Source: Salegentibacter holothuriorum
Lineage (GTDB): Bacteria > Bacteroidota > Bacteroidia > Flavobacteriales > Flavobacteriaceae
Length of the DNA: 64,000 nt
Direction: 5' to 3'
Assembly: GCF_900168045.1 (NCBI RefSeq)
Contig: NZ_FUYY01000002.1
Span: forward strand, 186,001-250,000
Of this stretch, positions 63,133 through 64,000 are shown in pieces. A model generated the notes under the pieces. The model was not told where the DNA came from and made no database searches. It worked only from the letters and a program-made list of their open reading frames with translations. Made by a program: the position numbers and the translations under genes. Within the stretch, counting starts at the first letter, position 1. Each line of letters begins with the position of its first letter.

Positions 63133-63597
63133 TTAATAGGTGTGCTGCTGCCCTTCTTTGGTATTCCAGGAATCTTTAAACAGTTGCATATATGCTAAAG
63201 TAAGCACCAGGCTGGTAGCAAACCCCATTACTGCAACCACAAATAGCACAATTCCTATCTCTGTACCATAATCTGTACGCCACATATTTATAAGGTTACT
63301 CAGAAAATCTGGGCTTAATTCTGTAGCATAAAAGGCGAAAAAAATAGTAAATATAATAGTAGCATTAAACCCGGTAAGGAGACTTGCCATAAACCCTTTC
63401 TGATATTTAAACTTTGCGCCTTTGGAATTCCTGTAGGCTTTTAAAGACAGCCACATTCCCGCTGCCATTATCACTCCATTAAATAAGCTGAACAAAGGAT
63501 AGATATGTACATTAAAAAGAGATAATATTAAAAAATAAGCAATTAGCCCTACTGCGATTAAAAGTCCATATTTAATTGGAACACTAAAATTCTTCAT
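63133..63597 (-). CDS. DUF4199 membrane protein
   Basis: 154 residues with four transmembrane helices (about 9-28, 33-52, 72-94 and 115-140). It has the DUF4199 signature of a charged loop after helix 2 (KAYRNSKGAKFKYQKGFMASLLTG). The family is found in Bacteroidota and its function is not known. It is separated from rplU by 102 bases. Confidence 0.85.
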   Translation of the reverse strand: MKNFSVPIKYGLLIAVGLIAYFLILSLFNVHIYPLFSLFNGVIMAAGMWLSLKAYRNSKGAKFKYQKGFMASLLTGFNATIIFTIFFAFYATELSPDFLSNLINMWRTDYGTEIGIVLFVVAVMGFATSLVLTLAYMQLFKDSWNTKEGQQHTY

Positions 63598-63782
63598 AGC
63601 TCTGGTTGGTGTTTTTATTTAGTAAATTTCTAAAAAATGTACCGGTTTTTAACTTAATAGCTTGTTAATTTTGACACTTTTCGCACATTTACGATATTTT
63701 CTACATTATTCTGAAGCTATCTTGTAACAAAATACGACTTTAGATTACTAATCCTATGCATTAATGAAAAATCTATTTAAAA

Positions 63783-64000
63783 ATGATTAAAAACTTAAAG
63801 ATGGCTGCCCTTGCATTAGTTTGTAGCGCAGCAGGAATTGCCCAGGAGGTAGAATTTACTGAGTACAACCTGGACAACGGATTACACGTTATTTTACACC
63901 AGGACAACACAGCCCCAGTAGCTACCGTTGGAGTAATGTACCACGTAGGTGCAAAAGATGAAGAAGCAGGCCGCTCTGGCTTTGCTCACTTCTTTGAGCA
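63783..64000 (+). CDS. M16 family zinc peptidase, N-terminal fragment (cut by window edge)
   Basis: The first 72 codons of a plus-strand gene starting with ATG at 63783. A signal peptide (about 1-20, ending GIAQ) precedes VEFTEYNLDNGLHVILHQDN, typical of processing-peptidase-like M16 proteins. The active site begins at the very edge: GFAHFFE, then the window ends inside the expected HxxEH histidine. These periplasmic peptidases often come in pairs. The rest lies outside the window. Confidence 0.88.
   Translation, partial: MIKNLKMAALALVCSAAGIAQEVEFTEYNLDNGLHVILHQDNTAPVATVGVMYHVGAKDEEAGRSGFAHFFE

Noticed and set aside
1-64000. tRNA, rRNA, CRISPR, transposase, integrase or phage genes
   Set aside because: I looked through the intergenic stretches and protein readings and found none.

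Overview
The window is a stretch of chromosome from a marine-type member of the Flavobacteriaceae (Bacteroidota). The evidence is the gene content and order: sprA beside ruvA, a complete alternative complex III operon running into cytochrome oxidase, DUF3098-uppP-truB, a TonB-dependent receptor with an N-terminal carboxypeptidase-like domain, and a bacterial GGGP-synthase-family gene beside ahcY. The DNA is AT-rich. Shine-Dalgarno sequences are weak, and several genes are preceded by the Bacteroidota -7 promoter element TAnnTTTG. I saw no rRNA, tRNA, CRISPR array, transposase or prophage. Both ends cut genes: a TonB-type energy transducer on the left and an M16 zinc protease on the right.

Layout. 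1-8.8 kb (minus): partial TonB, VanZ-like protein, gcvH, the very large T9SS translocon gene sprA, and ruvA. 8.9-17.4 kb (minus): malic enzyme maeB, queG, a less conserved trio (covalent-flavin oxidase, secreted NTF2+cupin protein, cytochrome P450), and ruvB. 17.5-29.5 kb (minus): the respiratory operon actABCDEF followed by cytochrome c oxidase subunits II and I, read from one TAnnTTTG promoter near 29540. 29.6-34.8 kb: a SPOR-domain protein and the opposing rimP-nusA-infB operon. 34.9-42.1 kb: universal stress protein, AsmA-like protein, metallophosphoesterase, small unknown genes, and the DUF3098-uppP-truB-TonB-like-tag operon. 42.2-47.4 kb: aat, DUF3127 protein, flavin reductase, histidine kinase, thioesterase, HIT protein, greA, lipoprotein. 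47.5-54.0 kb: a TonB-dependent receptor under a TPP riboswitch, then a hybrid histidine kinase and an NtrC-type regulator in convergent orientation. 54.4-58.6 kb: a secreted PepSY-like protein, arfB, and a four-gene vitamin-salvage-like cassette (MTH1187/YkoF-type thiamine-binding protein, PnuC-family transporter, NadR-type P-loop kinase, DUF4301). 58.9-63.6 kb: GGGPS-family protein, phosphopantetheinyl transferase, ahcY, DUF2007 protein, rpmA, rplU, DUF4199 protein.

How the parts work together. ActA-F oxidises menaquinol and passes electrons to the co-transcribed oxidase. SprA forms the outer-membrane channel of the type IX secretion system. The TPP riboswitch, placed before a promoter-proximal terminator, marks the TonB receptor as a thiamine (or thiamine precursor) importer. 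The PnuC/thiamine-binding cassette about 6 kb away could be its inner-membrane partner.

The most interesting items are: (1) the cassette in which a DUF4301 protein carries motifs resembling UDP-sugar-pyrophosphorylase-type nucleotidyltransferases and sits beside a NadR-like kinase that lacks the adenylyltransferase domain; (2) terminator-like hairpins with U-tracts in the short leaders of both rimP-nusA-infB and greA, two loci encoding transcription elongation factors; (3) a perfect 22-bp palindrome plus scattered TGTAGA half-sites and a pair of sister hairpins around 54.1-55.2 kb. The rest is largely conserved flavobacterial housekeeping.
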